From Paenibacillus tianjinensis (GTDB taxonomy: Bacteria; Bacillota; Bacilli; Paenibacillales; Paenibacillaceae), in assembly GCF_017086365.1 (NCBI RefSeq), contig NZ_CP070969.1, forward strand, positions 3,844,001 to 3,908,000: a DNA stretch of 64,000 nt, read 5' to 3'. This document shows positions 1-9,694 of the stretch, piece by piece; position 1 is the stretch's first letter, and each line of letters opens with the position of its first letter. The notes under the pieces were generated by a model. That model was not told the origin of the DNA. It made no database searches and saw only the letters and a program-made list of their open reading frames with translations. Made by a program: the position numbers and the translations under genes.

Positions 1-1
1 T

Positions 2-1423
2 AATCACCGGAACATCGGGATTTGCCGGAAGCTTGAAATTCGGATTACTCTGAATGTACACCGGCAGTGTATCGCCAGGCTGTACCCGTTCTGCGCAGTG
101 CACCGAGCAGACGCCGTAACGTTCACGTCCATGGGATTCATAACGTACGGCCCGGACCGCAAAATGAACTTCATCGGGATTTGCGTTAAAGCTGCTGGCA
201 ATTGAATACAATCTTGCAGGCAGCTTGCGCAAAATGGTTACAAAGCTGCGGGCGGGAACCTCCCAGGGTGCAAAATCAACAATCAGATCAAGCAGGTCGC
301 GGCCATGGATATAAGCCTTCAGTTCTGCCGCAGCCTCCGGAAGAAGTAAAGCATGTAGTCCTGCAGCAGTGGTCAGCTTTGCCGCCTGTTCCAGCAGCGG
401 TTTCGTCAGTACGGTGATTTCGTAGTGGCGCAGCAGCGCTTCACGCAGCGTCCCCTCTTCACCTTTCTTATTTAACGGAACGGATTCGTCGGGATTCCAC
501 CCCATGGCGGCTATAATATCTGCCACCAGCTGCGGGTGGTTCTCAGGGTAGACCCCAAGAGAATCGCCTGGTTCAAAGCTCAGATTGGAGCCGGCAAGCG
601 ACAGCTCGAGATGCCTTGTCTCGCGGTCGGAGCCGCGTCCGTTCAGATTCAGATTCTCCAGCACTTCTGCGTGGAAGGGATGATTGCGGGAGTAGGGTGA
701 AGCTGGAGCATCTGCTGTCTCAACTGCCTCGACGGCTGCATCTGCGATCGCAGCCACATTCTGCGGGCCGTTCAACGCGCTGATGACCTGCTCGAACCAC
801 TCAGCAACCGGCTCATCATAATCCAGATCGCAATCGACGCGCGGACTAAGCCGCTGGCCGCCCAGCTCTTCCAGCCGCTGATCGAAGTCTTTACCGGTCT
901 GGCAGAAGAATTCATAGGAGGTATCGCCCAGAGCAAGTACCGAATATCGCAGCGATTCCAGCTGAGGCGCTCTTTTGCTGTAGAGGAATTCATGGAAGGC
1001 GCGGGCATTGTCAGGCGGTTCACCTTCCCCATGGGTGCTCGCCAGGATTAGCAGATTCTCGATCTTTTTAAGTGTATTTGTTTTGAAGGCGTTCATCGCC
1101 GCCACGGTCACCTGGAAGCCTTGCTCCTCGAGCTTGCGGGACAGGCTGGACGCCAGCCGCTGGCAGTTTCCGGTCTGGGAGCCGAACAGAATGGTCACCT
1201 GACGGGATGATTGCGGTGCTGCAGGAGCTGCTGCATTCGAGGCTGCCGCAAGCACCGGCTGCTCACCGGTTGCCGGAACCGGGTTCGTAGTTCCCCGCAG
1301 GGACATTGCGGATAAATATCCGCCAAGCCAAATCTGCTGCGATTCCGTAAGTGTAGGCAGCAGCCGGTTCAGAAGTTCAACCTGGCTCTCGCTAAACGGG
1401 CTATTCGTAACTTGTAGTTGCAC
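2..1423 (-). CDS. cysJ: Sulfite reductase (NADPH) flavoprotein alpha subunit, 3' end cut by window edge
   Basis: CysJ passes electrons from NADPH through FAD and FMN to the CysI hemoprotein, which reduces sulfite to sulfide for cysteine synthesis in the cytoplasm. About 474 codons are visible of the roughly 600 usual for the family. An N-terminal helical region and an Ala/Pro-rich linker lead to the FMN-binding flavodoxin domain (LFGSQTGN near residues 79-86, STHGEGEPPDN further on) and then the FAD domain with the RLYSIASS motif. The NADPH domain lies outside the window. GTG at 1423 is chosen because AGGAGAGG sits 9 nt upstream; TTG at 1426 is equally possible. cysI would be expected next, beyond position 1. 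The family assignment is firm. Confidence 0.93.
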   Translation of the reverse strand, partial: MQLQVTNSPFSESQVELLNRLLPTLTESQQIWLGGYLSAMSLRGTTNPVPATGEQPVLAAASNAAAPAAPQSSRQVTILFGSQTGNCQRLASSLSRKLEEQGFQVTVAAMNAFKTNTLKKIENLLILASTHGEGEPPDNARAFHEFLYSKRAPQLESLRYSVLALGDTSYEFFCQTGKDFDQRLEELGGQRLSPRVDCDLDYDEPVAEWFEQVISALNGPQNVAAIADAAVEAVETADAPASPYSRNHPFHAEVLENLNLNGRGSDRETRHLELSLAGSNLSFEPGDSLGVYPENHPQLVADIIAAMGWNPDESVPLNKKGEEGTLREALLRHYEITVLTKPLLEQAAKLTTAAGLHALLLPEAAAELKAYIHGRDLLDLIVDFAPWEVPARSFVTILRKLPARLYSIASSFNANPDEVHFAVRAVRYESHGRERYGVCSVHCAERVQPGDTLPVYIQSNPNFKLPANPDVPVI

Positions 1424-1505
1424 CAATATCGACCTCTCCTTAGCAAAAAATCTTCTACTCTATTAACATCATGAACTCAGGCTAACATAATTATAAGAAA
1501 CCTTC

Positions 1506-1554
1506 AACGAGTCGCTCGTTCACTAAATTATGGGATTCTAGGTACATTATTCAA
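1506..1554 (-). promoter_or_regulatory. Candidate cysJ promoter with palindrome at the start site
   Basis: On the minus strand a TTGAAT hexamer (1549-1554) is followed after 16 nt by CATAAT (1527-1532). Just downstream lies a perfect inverted repeat, AACGAG-3 nt-CTCGTT (1506-1520), where transcription would start. It could be an operator for a sulfur regulator. The promoter is read from sequence alone and the regulator is unknown. Confidence 0.35.
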
Positions 1555-1561
1555 TAAAACG

Positions 1562-1607
1562 CAAAAAAGCCGCTTAAATCATAGTAAATAACTCCGATTT
1601 AAGCAGC
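1562..1607 (-). terminator. Rho-independent terminator after lspA
   Basis: A 12-bp stem (1569-1580 with 1596-1607, one mismatch) is followed on the minus strand by TTTTTT. It ends lspA transcription and separates it from the cysJ promoter. Confidence 0.8.
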
Positions 1608-1699
1608 TTCATTACATTTAATGATAACTTGCATTAGATAAAATGATATAAAAATTTGGTTGCTGAACCCTTTTTCAGGGGCATTCGCCTTGATGGGGT

Positions 1700-2176
1700 T
1701 CAGTTTTGCTTGATTTGTTTTCTTTTGATCCTGCTGCTCTTCACTTGCCCGAGAATCAGATGAATGACAATCAGGATCCCCCCGGCATTAATCGCCAGAT
1801 CGGCCAAATTGAGAATGCCCCCGCCCTTCCCGAATACGAGAAAGTCCGTAACCTGATGAAACAATACACGGTCAATCCCGTTGCCGACAGCCCCGCCTAC
1901 CAGAAAACCACTGGCTGCTTCCAGGAGCGGACCCCGCAGCTCTCCTTTATGCCGGTAATAGAAGACCGCTGCGACAAATCCAGCGGCGACGATGGCAAAA
2001 TATTGCCCGTACCCCTGAAAAGAGCTGAAGGCTGCCCCGCTGTTCTCATAATACGAAAATACCAGATGCCCTTCCCAGAAAGGAACAATCTCCCCAAGCT
2101 GCATATTCGACCGCACAATCCACTTGGCAGCCTGGTCCGCCGCAACGACCAATACGGATATCAGATAAAATAGCAA
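1700..2176 (-). CDS. lspA: Lipoprotein signal peptidase (signal peptidase II)
   Basis: This membrane aspartyl protease cleaves signal peptides of diacylglyceryl-modified prolipoproteins at the lipobox cysteine. The 158-aa product has four predicted membrane helices and the family motifs AADQ near the start, NSGAAF, GGAVGNGIDR and NLADLAIN; the Asp residues of the last two form the catalytic dyad. TTG at 2176 is chosen because AGGGAGG lies 8 nt upstream and the resulting N-terminus (MLFYLISVLVVAADQ) aligns with B. subtilis LspA. A TTG at 2218 would add 14 residues. The gene is transcribed alone and ends at its own terminator. The OppA lipoprotein in this window is an obvious client. Confidence 0.93.
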   Translation of the reverse strand: MLFYLISVLVVAADQAAKWIVRSNMQLGEIVPFWEGHLVFSYYENSGAAFSSFQGYGQYFAIVAAGFVAAVFYYRHKGELRGPLLEAASGFLVGGAVGNGIDRVLFHQVTDFLVFGKGGGILNLADLAINAGGILIVIHLILGQVKSSRIKRKQIKQN

Positions 2177-2377
2177 AACCAGCGCCTCCCTGTATTCAGT
2201 GCATTTCATCCTGCTCAATACTACTGCTCCCCCCAGCTTATCACAGACCGGCCCCCGTTAGCATCATCGTCCTATTTCAGTGCTTCTGTACTGTCGCAGG
2301 ACAGGCAATATGTTACATCCAAAAGCTAACTGGTTAAACATTCTTAGATTACAAAGACCGACTGGAGGGGCTGCCGC

Positions 2378-3061
2378 ATGGAATACGGACAAATAACAAT
2401 CAAATTGATTGCAGGTTTTATCGGGTTGTGGGCGATGACACGTCTGCTCGGCAAAAAGGAAATTTCCGCCCTGACGCCCTTTGACTTCATTTCGGCTGTC
2501 ATTCTGGGTGATCTTGTTGGGGATACTATATACGAAAAAGAGCACTCCATACCGATGCTGATCTTTACGCTGGCTATCTGGACTTTTTTGTCCTTTGCCT
2601 TTGAAAAAATCACCCTCCATTTTCCTGAGCTACGCAAACCGCTGGAGGGCGAGCCTGAAATCCTGATCCGTGACGGAAAGATCGATCTGGTTAAGCTTCG
2701 TAAAAACAATCTGGATTTCGAACAGCTGCGGATGATGCTGCGGGCCAAGGATACCTTCTCTGTCAGCGAGGTCGCTTACGCGATTTATGAGACGAACGGC
2801 TCACTCAGCATTCTCAAAAAAGCGCAGCATGAACCGGCGACCCGTGAGGATCTGCTTGTGCCGGTTCCAGAGTCCACCCTGCCGCTAAGCATTATCGAAG
2901 ACGGCATTGTACAGCGCCAGACCCTCAGCAACCTGGGGCAGGATGATGCCTGGCTGGCCGGTGAGTTGCGCAAGCAGGGTTATAACGGACCGCAGTCTGT
3001 AGCCTACGCCGAAATCACTGAAGAAGGTGAACTGGCCGTAATCTCTTCCGTCTCGCACTAA
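2378..3061 (+). CDS. DUF421 membrane protein, YetF/YdfR-type
   Basis: The 227-aa protein has three N-terminal membrane helices (about residues 8-28, 35-55 and 58-80) followed by a cytoplasmic C-terminal region. The segment RLLGKKEISALTPFDF and the following VILGDLVGDTIY are hallmarks of the DUF421/YetF family. The C-terminal half carries the family's two small alpha/beta subdomains (EPEILIRDGKID, LRMMLRAKDTFSVSEV). Members are widespread in spore formers and several act in spore envelope or stress physiology, but the biochemical function is unknown. The ATG follows GGAGGGG at good spacing. It is a single-gene unit facing the convergent aldo/keto reductase. Confidence 0.85.
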   Translation: MEYGQITIKLIAGFIGLWAMTRLLGKKEISALTPFDFISAVILGDLVGDTIYEKEHSIPMLIFTLAIWTFLSFAFEKITLHFPELRKPLEGEPEILIRDGKIDLVKLRKNNLDFEQLRMMLRAKDTFSVSEVAYAIYETNGSLSILKKAQHEPATREDLLVPVPESTLPLSIIEDGIVQRQTLSNLGQDDAWLAGELRKQGYNGPQSVAYAEITEEGELAVISSVSH

Positions 3062-3085
3062 AATCCAGCTTTTATGGCACAAAAA

Positions 3086-3126
3086 CAGAGCAGCGCCTCC
3101 CGTGAAAGGAGAGCGCTGCTCTGCTG
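3086..3126. terminator. Bidirectional terminator between convergent genes
   Basis: AGAGCAGCGC (3087-3096) pairs with GCGCTGCTCT (3113-3122), and an inner CTCC/GGAG extends the stem. An A-run on the left and T-rich sequence on the right let it serve both the DUF421 gene and the aldo/keto reductase gene. Confidence 0.75.
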
Positions 3127-3164
3127 TTTGTAAAGCCTTATTACTTCATAGCTTCACAAGCTAT

Positions 3165-4139
3165 TTACCAGGCATAAGCTTCAGGAGCCGGACGGCCCGG
3201 TCCCGGGAAAATCTCGCTGAGCTTCTTCAGCGTCTCTTCGTCCAGAACAATCTCCGTTACCCGCAGCGAATCCTCGAACTGCTGCATCGTTCTCGGCCCG
3301 ATAATCGGGGCCGTAACCGCCGGATTGGCCAGTACCCAGGCCAAAGCCACCTGATCCTCATGCTCGCCCAGTTCCTTGCACAGGGCAGAGAACTGCTCCA
3401 GCTGGCCGCGGTGCTGCTCCAGCTTAGCCGAGCGGGCGCTGCGCACGCCGGTCTTGGACAGCGCGTTGCGGCCCAGCAGCCCACCGGCAAGCGGACTCCA
3501 TGGAATTACGCCGAGGCCCAGCTCCTGCGAAGCAGGCAGTACCTCAAGCTCCGGCGTCCGTTCAAGCAGGTTGTACAAATGCTGCTCGGAGACCAGGCCC
3601 AGGAAATGGCGGGCTTTCGCCTGTGCCTGGGCGGCAGCAATATGCCAGCCGGCAAAGTTGCTGGAACCGATATAACCCGCTTTGCCCTGGGCCACAGCAA
3701 GCTCAAAAGCGCCCCACAGCTCATCCCAGGATACATTGCGGTCGACATGGTGCATTTGATAGAGCTCAACATGATCGGTCTGCAGGCGCTTCAGCGAGCC
3801 CTCAAGATGACGTCTGATTTTGTAAGCGGATAAGCCGGAACCGGAATTTGGCCCGTCATGCTCTTCGAACATATCGCCGTATACTTTGGTCGCAAGCACC
3901 ACCTTCTCGCGCCGTCCGCCGCCCTGCTTAAACCAGCGGCCGATTATTTCTTCCGTCCAGCCGCGGTGCTCCTGGCCTCCGTAGACATTGGCTGTATCAA
4001 AAAAGTTAATTCCCGCATCCAGCGCGGCATCCATAATCCGGAAAGCTTCCTTCTCTTCGGTTTCCGGGCCAAAATTCATCGTGCCGAGACAGAGCTGGCT
4101 GACCTTGAGGCCTGATTTACCCAAATAACTGTACTTCAC
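3165..4139 (-). CDS. Aldo/keto reductase
   Basis: A 324-aa NADPH-dependent oxidoreductase of the AKR superfamily, expected to reduce aldehydes or ketones in the cytoplasm. The catalytic tetrad is visible: Asp and Tyr in FFDTANVYG (about residues 46-54), Lys in VLATKVYG, and His in YQMHHVD. The C-terminal NADPH-binding segment includes IIGPRTMQQFEDSL. The loop HDGPNSGSGLSAYKIRRHLEGSLKRL is typical of the YghZ/YajO-like general AKR branch. Substrate cannot be inferred. The gene stands alone and faces a bidirectional terminator. Confidence 0.92.
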   Translation of the reverse strand: MKYSYLGKSGLKVSQLCLGTMNFGPETEEKEAFRIMDAALDAGINFFDTANVYGGQEHRGWTEEIIGRWFKQGGGRREKVVLATKVYGDMFEEHDGPNSGSGLSAYKIRRHLEGSLKRLQTDHVELYQMHHVDRNVSWDELWGAFELAVAQGKAGYIGSSNFAGWHIAAAQAQAKARHFLGLVSEQHLYNLLERTPELEVLPASQELGLGVIPWSPLAGGLLGRNALSKTGVRSARSAKLEQHRGQLEQFSALCKELGEHEDQVALAWVLANPAVTAPIIGPRTMQQFEDSLRVTEIVLDEETLKKLSEIFPGPGRPAPEAYAW

Positions 4140-4260
4140 ACTTGTTTCCTCCCTTTAATCCCTGAATGGTTGTCCGCAATTCATTTTCACTATACCCCTT
4201 AGAGTCCAATATAAGGCAAGATTTTTTTCGGGCTCCCTACTGCCCGATATATGATAATCC

Positions 4261-4310
4261 AAAAAGAAAAGCCGCCTCAATCGGTGATCAAGATCACCTG
4301 AGGAACGGCT
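4261..4310 (-). terminator. Terminator after selO
   Basis: An imperfect stem (GCCG..CTCA paired with TGAG..CGGC, 4271-4309) with an inner GGTGATC/GATCACC helix is followed on the minus strand by TTTTCTTTTT. Confidence 0.7.
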
Positions 4311-4342
4311 GTTCGTTCGTTTAGTTTCATCTGTTATCCAAA

Positions 4343-5818
4343 TCAGGTACCGCAAAATGTCCGGTAAGGACTGGAGCAGCTCTCTGGCAGTATCGAGTAT
4401 TCCTCCTGTTCTGGAGTATACGCATAAGGGTTCGATAGAACACTAAGAAGCCGCTCCATTACACTGTAGTCTTCCCGTTCTACCGCTGCCTCCAGTGCCT
4501 CTTCTACCCGGTGATTTCGCGGGATCAGTGCTGGATTGCTGCTGCGCATCAGCAGGCGGGAGGACGCTTGAGATTCTTCCTGTCTGCTCAGCCTCGCCTC
4601 CCATAACTCATTCCACTTCGCAAAATCCTCATTCCCGAACAGGACCGTATCTTCCGGTCTGCCCAAAGTTAAGGCACGGAAAGTATTGGTGTAGTCCGCC
4701 CGGTTCTTCTGCATCATCCCGAGAAGTCCGTCAAAGAGTGATTCGTCCTGCTGTTCTTCGTTAAAGATGCCCAGCTTCGCCCTCATTCCCGTGAGCCAAT
4801 TCCGGTGGACCCTCTCTGTGAAATCTGAAAGGGCATCCTCGGCCAGTTTGACAGCCTGCGGCTCATTGTCATGAAGCAGCGGCAGAAGAGCCTCAGCAAA
4901 TCTCGCGAGATTCCAGGCGGCAATACGTGGCTGATTGCCATAGGCATAGCGGCCCTGAAGGTCAATGGAACTAAATACCGTCTCCGGATTATAGGTATCC
5001 AAAAAGGCGCATGGGCCATAATCTATGGTTTCTCCGCTGAGGGCCATGTTGTCGGTGTTCATCACCCCGTGAACAAAGCCGACGAGCTGCCATCTGGCAA
5101 TCAGCTCTGCCTGCCGGTTAATCACTTCCTGGAGCAGGGAGAGATAACGGTTGACTCCACCCTCAGCTTCCGGGTAATGCCGGTGCAATGTGTAATCAGC
5201 CAGGGCTTGGAGATCTTGGGTATTCCCCCTTGCGGCGGCGTATTGAAAGGTGCCGACACGCAGATGACTGGCAGCCACTCGGGTAAGAATAGCACCTGGC
5301 TGCTCCGTTTCCCGGATGACGGATTCACCGGTTGTAACTACCGCCAAACTGCGGGTCGTCGGAATGCCAAGCGCATGCATCGCTTCGCTGATGATGTATT
5401 CGCGGAGCATCGGCCCCAGAGCCGCCCGGCCATCGCCCCTCCGGCTGTATGGTGTTCTGCCTGAGCCTTTGAGCTGAATGTCAACGCGCACGCCCGGCGG
5501 CGTAATCTGTTCCCCGATCAATACTGCCCTGCCGTCACCTAACATGGTAAAATGCCCGAACTGATGCCCTGCATAAGCTTGAGCAAGAGGCACCGCACCT
5601 TCAGGAACCTCATTGCCTGCAAGAACCGCAACGCCGTCATTGCTTCGCAGCGCTGAATGGTTCAATCCCAGGGCTGCTGCTAAGTGCTCATTAAGAATGA
5701 TCAGCTTCGGCAAGCGGACTGGGGTTGGCTTGAGCTTTGAAAAGAATGATTCCGGCAGGCTGGCATAACTATTGTCTAAATTCCACCCAGCATCCCTTAT
5801 TTCTATTTTCTCCGTCAT
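4343..5818 (-). CDS. selO: Protein adenylyltransferase SelO (YdiU family)
   Basis: SelO is a pseudokinase-fold enzyme that binds ATP upside down and transfers AMP to Ser/Thr/Tyr of target proteins, a reaction linked to oxidative stress. The 491-aa protein has the family signatures [20 protein letters not shown], the [18 protein letters not shown] block, and [23 protein letters not shown], which holds the metal and nucleotide ligands. The C-terminus ends FCGT, where the near-terminal residue that is selenocysteine in eukaryotes is an ordinary TGC cysteine. This Cys form is normal for bacteria. ATG at 5818 has AAGGAGA 5 nt upstream. The gene is monocistronic with its own terminator. Confidence 0.94.
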   Translation of the reverse strand: MTEKIEIRDAGWNLDNSYASLPESFFSKLKPTPVRLPKLIILNEHLAAALGLNHSALRSNDGVAVLAGNEVPEGAVPLAQAYAGHQFGHFTMLGDGRAVLIGEQITPPGVRVDIQLKGSGRTPYSRRGDGRAALGPMLREYIISEAMHALGIPTTRSLAVVTTGESVIRETEQPGAILTRVAASHLRVGTFQYAAARGNTQDLQALADYTLHRHYPEAEGGVNRYLSLLQEVINRQAELIARWQLVGFVHGVMNTDNMALSGETIDYGPCAFLDTYNPETVFSSIDLQGRYAYGNQPRIAAWNLARFAEALLPLLHDNEPQAVKLAEDALSDFTERVHRNWLTGMRAKLGIFNEEQQDESLFDGLLGMMQKNRADYTNTFRALTLGRPEDTVLFGNEDFAKWNELWEARLSRQEESQASSRLLMRSSNPALIPRNHRVEEALEAAVEREDYSVMERLLSVLSNPYAYTPEQEEYSILPESCSSPYRTFCGT

Positions 5819-5978
5819 AAGGTCTCCTTTTTTTTTGCAACAAGTTTTTCTTTTAGTGTATACTTCAGCTCATTTATTATCCTCTTACCGCTCTTTAACC
5901 AATAATCAACGGGTTCCAATCTCGACTGCAGCCCAACAGGGAGTCTGTCTGAAATCATTTGGATATACTTCTATATGA

Positions 5979-6010
5979 TAAAAAAACAAGCCCTGAAAAC
6001 AGGACTTGTT
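5979..6010 (-). terminator. Terminator of the signalling operon
   Basis: AACAAGTCCTG-TTTT-CAGGGCTTGTT on the minus strand is an 11-bp stem with one G-U pair, followed by T7. It lies directly after the hybrid kinase stop codon. Confidence 0.9.
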
Positions 6011-6024
6011 GGTATAAGGCCATC

Positions 6025-9000
6025 TTATTCTCCGTTATCCCATGGACTGCTATCCGGGAAAAGCACTTCCCCGCTTCGCTGCCTAATCTCCACTATTTCC
6101 TGCAGGGTTCCCGTCAGCTCTCCGGGAGGATAAGGCTTGGTTAAATATTTCTGGACATTGTCCTGCATATTCTTGTCCGCCTTGTCGAGAGCAGAGGAAA
6201 TAATAATCGGGACATGCTCTGTACGGGCATCATCCTTCAGCATACGGATCAGATCCCAGCCGTCCAGCTCTTCCCCCAGCATCAAATCTACAACAATTGC
6301 CACAAAAGGCGTCTTCAGCGCCTGCTCATAAGCCTCCTGCGGACGGTAATGATGAGTTACGCGGAATCCCTTGCCCTTCAGCTCCTCAGACAGCAGCAGT
6401 GACAGGCTGTAATCATCCTCTACAATCATTACATTCGGTTTCTGCTCCTTGTCTAAACTCAATTTAATGGGCTCATCCTCATGCCGGTTGCCTGAAGCAT
6501 TGCGAAGAGGAAGACTGAACCAGACCGTTGACCCTTCGCCTTCTTCCGACTCAATGCCGATGGAGCCTTTCTGCTTCTCAATAATTTCTTTACAGATAGC
6601 AAGCCCGAGTCCCGTTCCGCCGATCCGCTTGGAGGCGCTGTTGTCGACTCTTCTAAATTTCTGGAACAGCTGACCGATCTGATTTTTGGGAATACCCAGA
6701 CCGTGATCCTGAATCTCCACAACAACCCGCTCCGGTTCATTATGCAGCATGACCTTGATCTCGCTGGCGCCCGGTGAGAATTTAATCGCATTACTGAGCA
6801 GATTCGTCAGTACCTGGACGATCTTGTCTCTGTCCACGTCAACCTCGGCATTCTGCGCTTCATCTTCCAGCAGAATATGATGTGTCCCGCTAAGCTTATA
6901 TTGGTCTATCACTCCGAGGACAAGCTCGCTAAGGTTAAGCGGCTCCGGATTATACTGCTGGGTTCCAGATTCCATACGCTGCAGATCAAGGAAATCATTG
7001 ATCAGTTCGGTTAGTCGCTGAGCTTCCCTGTGGATGGTCTCCAGGTACTTCAGCTGCTTCTCCGGCTTCATCGTTTTGGACAGCAGCAGTTCTGTGAAGC
7101 CGAGGACGCTTGATAACGGGGTCCGCAGCTCATGGCTGACCGTGCTGACCAGATCCGATTTCATCAGATCCAGCTCATATTCGCGGGTAATATCGCGGTG
7201 GACGAACAGCGTCCCGAAGCGGGTCTCCCGCCGGTATACCGGTATAGCGTACATGTCGATATGCTTCAGCGATTCTTTGCCTAGCGAATACTTCATGGAG
7301 CTGGATTCGATGAAATGCTCGGACATTGCCTTCTGGTAGAACAGCTCAAGCTCATCCGATTCATTGGCTGTATGGATGAAATGCCCGCTCCAGCGTTCTT
7401 TTGGAATAAGATCACCTTCGGACCACTCATTATAGCCGAACATCTGGGCTAGAACCTGATTCATATGCAGCATGCTGCCGTCCATTTGCACAAATTGGAT
7501 TCCTTCATTGACGTTGTTGACAATATCCTGGTTCAGTCTGCGGCCGTATTCAATTTCCTCATACATGAACAGCCTTTCTATGGCCAGCGCTACACGATTC
7601 ATCATACCTTGGATTTCATTGATCTCATCTTCACTGAAGGAATGCCCAATCCGGGTGCCGCAGAATACAGCGAGGACATCATCTTGCGCATTCACAACTG
7701 TCGAGTAAAAGTCATACGAATCTGTACCTTCAGGTGCAATTCCCTTCTCTCTTAACGTAGACGGCCGCTTGGTGATATAGGATTTCTCCGTCCGCATGCG
7801 GTGCAGCATATTGCCGCTTTCACTGCCTAGATAACGCTCAACATTCTCCTGCGGCACACCTTTAACCGCGCTGATGTTGTCTTTGACAAGCAGGAAGAGA
7901 CTGGAGTCAAAGGCATACTGTTTATTCATGAATTCGATGAATTTCTCGGCAAAATCCTGTTTGTCCAGCGTATATGTGATGTCATGATTCAGCTGGTTGC
8001 TGCGTTCCAGCATGATTTTAGTCTGCTCTGTATTCTTGAGCGTCTCCGCCAGCTCCTGCTGTACATTCTTCATAGAGGTAATATTGTTGGCAATCAGGAT
8101 ATACTGGTAAATCTCCCCGTCATCATTCAGATAAGGCATTATCGTCATGTGCAGCCAGACCGGAGTACCATTCTTCATGTTCATCCGGATTTCATCGCTC
8201 CACACCCCGCCGGTGCTCAGCTTGCGGATGATCTGCTGTGTCTGGGAGTCCGAGAGATTCTGCACATCAAACAATCGGAAGGTAGAGCCGGCCAGCTCTG
8301 CATTCTTATAGCCGGTATAGTCACTCAGGTTCTCGTTGGCATAGGTGAAGATCCCCTTCTGTGAAAGGATGGCAACTGCTGAGGACTGGTCCAGTGCCTT
8401 CATCATGTTCTCTATTTCGCTTAGCGAACGTTCAAGCTTGAACTGCTGATCCTGAAGCTCATCCTGCTGGGCATGCAGCTCTTCATTCTGCATCATCAGC
8501 TCTTCTTCTTTATCCTGTATACTATGGGTCATGTTGAGGAATGCCTCGTAGAGACGGCCGATTTCATCCTGCTTATGCAGCTTGCTCAGCAGCACAGCCT
8601 CCCCTGCGGCCAGCGAGTTCGTAGCTTGTTCCAGCTGAACGATCGGATCAATAACAATTTTGAGAATCCTCCAGATCATCAGCGTGAAAAGCAGCAGCAG
8701 CGCCATACTGAGGAGAAAAGCGAGAATCGTAAATTCATTCGCCTGTTTTAGGGACTGGTCGACCATATCGCTCAATTGCTGATTGGAGCGTGTCTCATAA
8801 TTTTTAGTATACGCCAGGAAATCATTAACGGCCTGCGTGTTTCCGTTCTTGGCCAGTGCACGCAGCCCGGTATAATCATCCTGCTTGACAAAGGCGATGG
8901 CTTTGGGCAGTGTCACATTCTGATACTGATCCAGATACGCTTCCAGATCTTCTCTGAATTGCGCTTCTTCCGGTGAAAGCTTCAGTTTGGAGTAGTCCCC

Positions 9001-9270
9001 AAGAACATTTCCCAGCTTATCCAGCGCTTCATAGGCCAGCTGCAGTTCATGGTCGCTTTTGAGCAGGGAATATCCTCTGACACGGAAGAATACCTCATTC
9101 AGTGTCGCAGCCATTTCATTGATGGTTCCGGCCTTATGCTGCAGCACTTCCTGGTTATGGTTCAGCCGCTCTTGCTCTGCATTGATGTAGAGAAACAAAC
9201 CGGCCCCGGTCAGAATCACCAGTATGATTAAGCCTGCAATAATGCGGAAATATTTATGTTTGATACTCAT
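6025..9270 (-). CDS. Hybrid sensor histidine kinase/response regulator (HAMP-PAS-GAF-PAS-HisKA-HATPase-REC)
   Basis: A 1081-aa membrane kinase. Residues 9-29 and about 181-201 are membrane helices flanking an extracytoplasmic helical sensor of roughly 150 residues. HAMP (about 202-254), a coiled coil rich in Gln/Glu, PAS (292-400), a GAF-like domain (432-572), a second PAS (577-695), HisKA with VSHELRTPLSSV (phospho-His about 713), HATPase and a C-terminal REC with acceptor Asp in VVDLMLG follow. ATG at 9270 lies 1 nt after the stop of the upstream regulator gene, so translation is probably coupled. An overlapping GTG at 9294 would add 8 residues but has no ribosome binding site. The input signal is unknown. 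It is last in a three-gene operon. Confidence 0.9.
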   Translation of the reverse strand: MSIKHKYFRIIAGLIILVILTGAGLFLYINAEQERLNHNQEVLQHKAGTINEMAATLNEVFFRVRGYSLLKSDHELQLAYEALDKLGNVLGDYSKLKLSPEEAQFREDLEAYLDQYQNVTLPKAIAFVKQDDYTGLRALAKNGNTQAVNDFLAYTKNYETRSNQQLSDMVDQSLKQANEFTILAFLLSMALLLLFTLMIWRILKIVIDPIVQLEQATNSLAAGEAVLLSKLHKQDEIGRLYEAFLNMTHSIQDKEEELMMQNEELHAQQDELQDQQFKLERSLSEIENMMKALDQSSAVAILSQKGIFTYANENLSDYTGYKNAELAGSTFRLFDVQNLSDSQTQQIIRKLSTGGVWSDEIRMNMKNGTPVWLHMTIMPYLNDDGEIYQYILIANNITSMKNVQQELAETLKNTEQTKIMLERSNQLNHDITYTLDKQDFAEKFIEFMNKQYAFDSSLFLLVKDNISAVKGVPQENVERYLGSESGNMLHRMRTEKSYITKRPSTLREKGIAPEGTDSYDFYSTVVNAQDDVLAVFCGTRIGHSFSEDEINEIQGMMNRVALAIERLFMYEEIEYGRRLNQDIVNNVNEGIQFVQMDGSMLHMNQVLAQMFGYNEWSEGDLIPKERWSGHFIHTANESDELELFYQKAMSEHFIESSSMKYSLGKESLKHIDMYAIPVYRRETRFGTLFVHRDITREYELDLMKSDLVSTVSHELRTPLSSVLGFTELLLSKTMKPEKQLKYLETIHREAQRLTELINDFLDLQRMESGTQQYNPEPLNLSELVLGVIDQYKLSGTHHILLEDEAQNAEVDVDRDKIVQVLTNLLSNAIKFSPGASEIKVMLHNEPERVVVEIQDHGLGIPKNQIGQLFQKFRRVDNSASKRIGGTGLGLAICKEIIEKQKGSIGIESEEGEGSTVWFSLPLRNASGNRHEDEPIKLSLDKEQKPNVMIVEDDYSLSLLLSEELKGKGFRVTHHYRPQEAYEQALKTPFVAIVVDLMLGEELDGWDLIRMLKDDARTEHVPIIISSALDKADKNMQDNVQKYLTKPYPPGELTGTLQEIVEIRQRSGEVLFPDSSPWDNGE

Positions 9271-9271
9271 A

Positions 9272-9652
9272 TTACTGAGGCTTCTTCTTATCACTGAGAA
9301 TGCCCTCCACGATCTGCAGAAGCTCCATTGGGCTAAACGGCTTCGGCATAAAATAACGGGCTCCGGCTTCTCTTGCTATGTTCCGGTCGGCCTCCTGCGC
9401 TTTGGCAGTCAGCATTAAAATGGGTGTTGCAGCCTTCATCTCTTCATCGATCAAGCCCAGCACTTCAATCCCGGTCAATTCGGGCATCATGTAATCCAGT
9501 ATCACCAGATCGAACTTGTACCGGGACAGCTTCGTCATCGCCTCACGCCCGTTCTCGGCGGTATGCAGCTCGACTTCCTCCAGATCCTCCAGCGTATCTT
9601 CGATCAGCATGCGTAAAACATCCTCGTCATCTACAATCAATACTTTTTGCAT
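9272..9652 (-). CDS. Single-domain response regulator (CheY-like)
   Basis: The 126-aa protein is a bare receiver domain with no output domain. The acidic pocket is VDDED at the N-terminus, the acceptor is the Asp of VILDYMMPE, and the Thr/Lys switch residues are in LMLTAKA and MPKPFSP. ATG at 9652 is preferred over an in-frame upstream ATG because AAAGGTG lies 8 nt before it. It sits between the diguanylate cyclase and the hybrid kinase and may act as a shuttle or phosphate sink between them; that role is inference from gene order. Confidence 0.9.
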   Translation of the reverse strand: MQKVLIVDDEDVLRMLIEDTLEDLEEVELHTAENGREAMTKLSRYKFDLVILDYMMPELTGIEVLGLIDEEMKAATPILMLTAKAQEADRNIAREAGARYFMPKPFSPMELLQIVEGILSDKKKPQ

Positions 9653-9694
9653 CTTACTCTCACCTTTCAAAATGCACCGCGGGCGCTGTATCTT

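Noticed and set aside
1663..1705. CTGAACCC/GGGTTCAG hairpin at the end of lspA as a terminator
   Set aside because: No T-tract follows on the minus strand; the T6-bearing hairpin at 1562-1607 is the better terminator.
4343..4400. Selenocysteine at the SelO C-terminus
   Set aside because: The residue before GT is encoded by TGC, an ordinary cysteine, and the TGA after it is the stop codon; no SECIS-like structure was seen.
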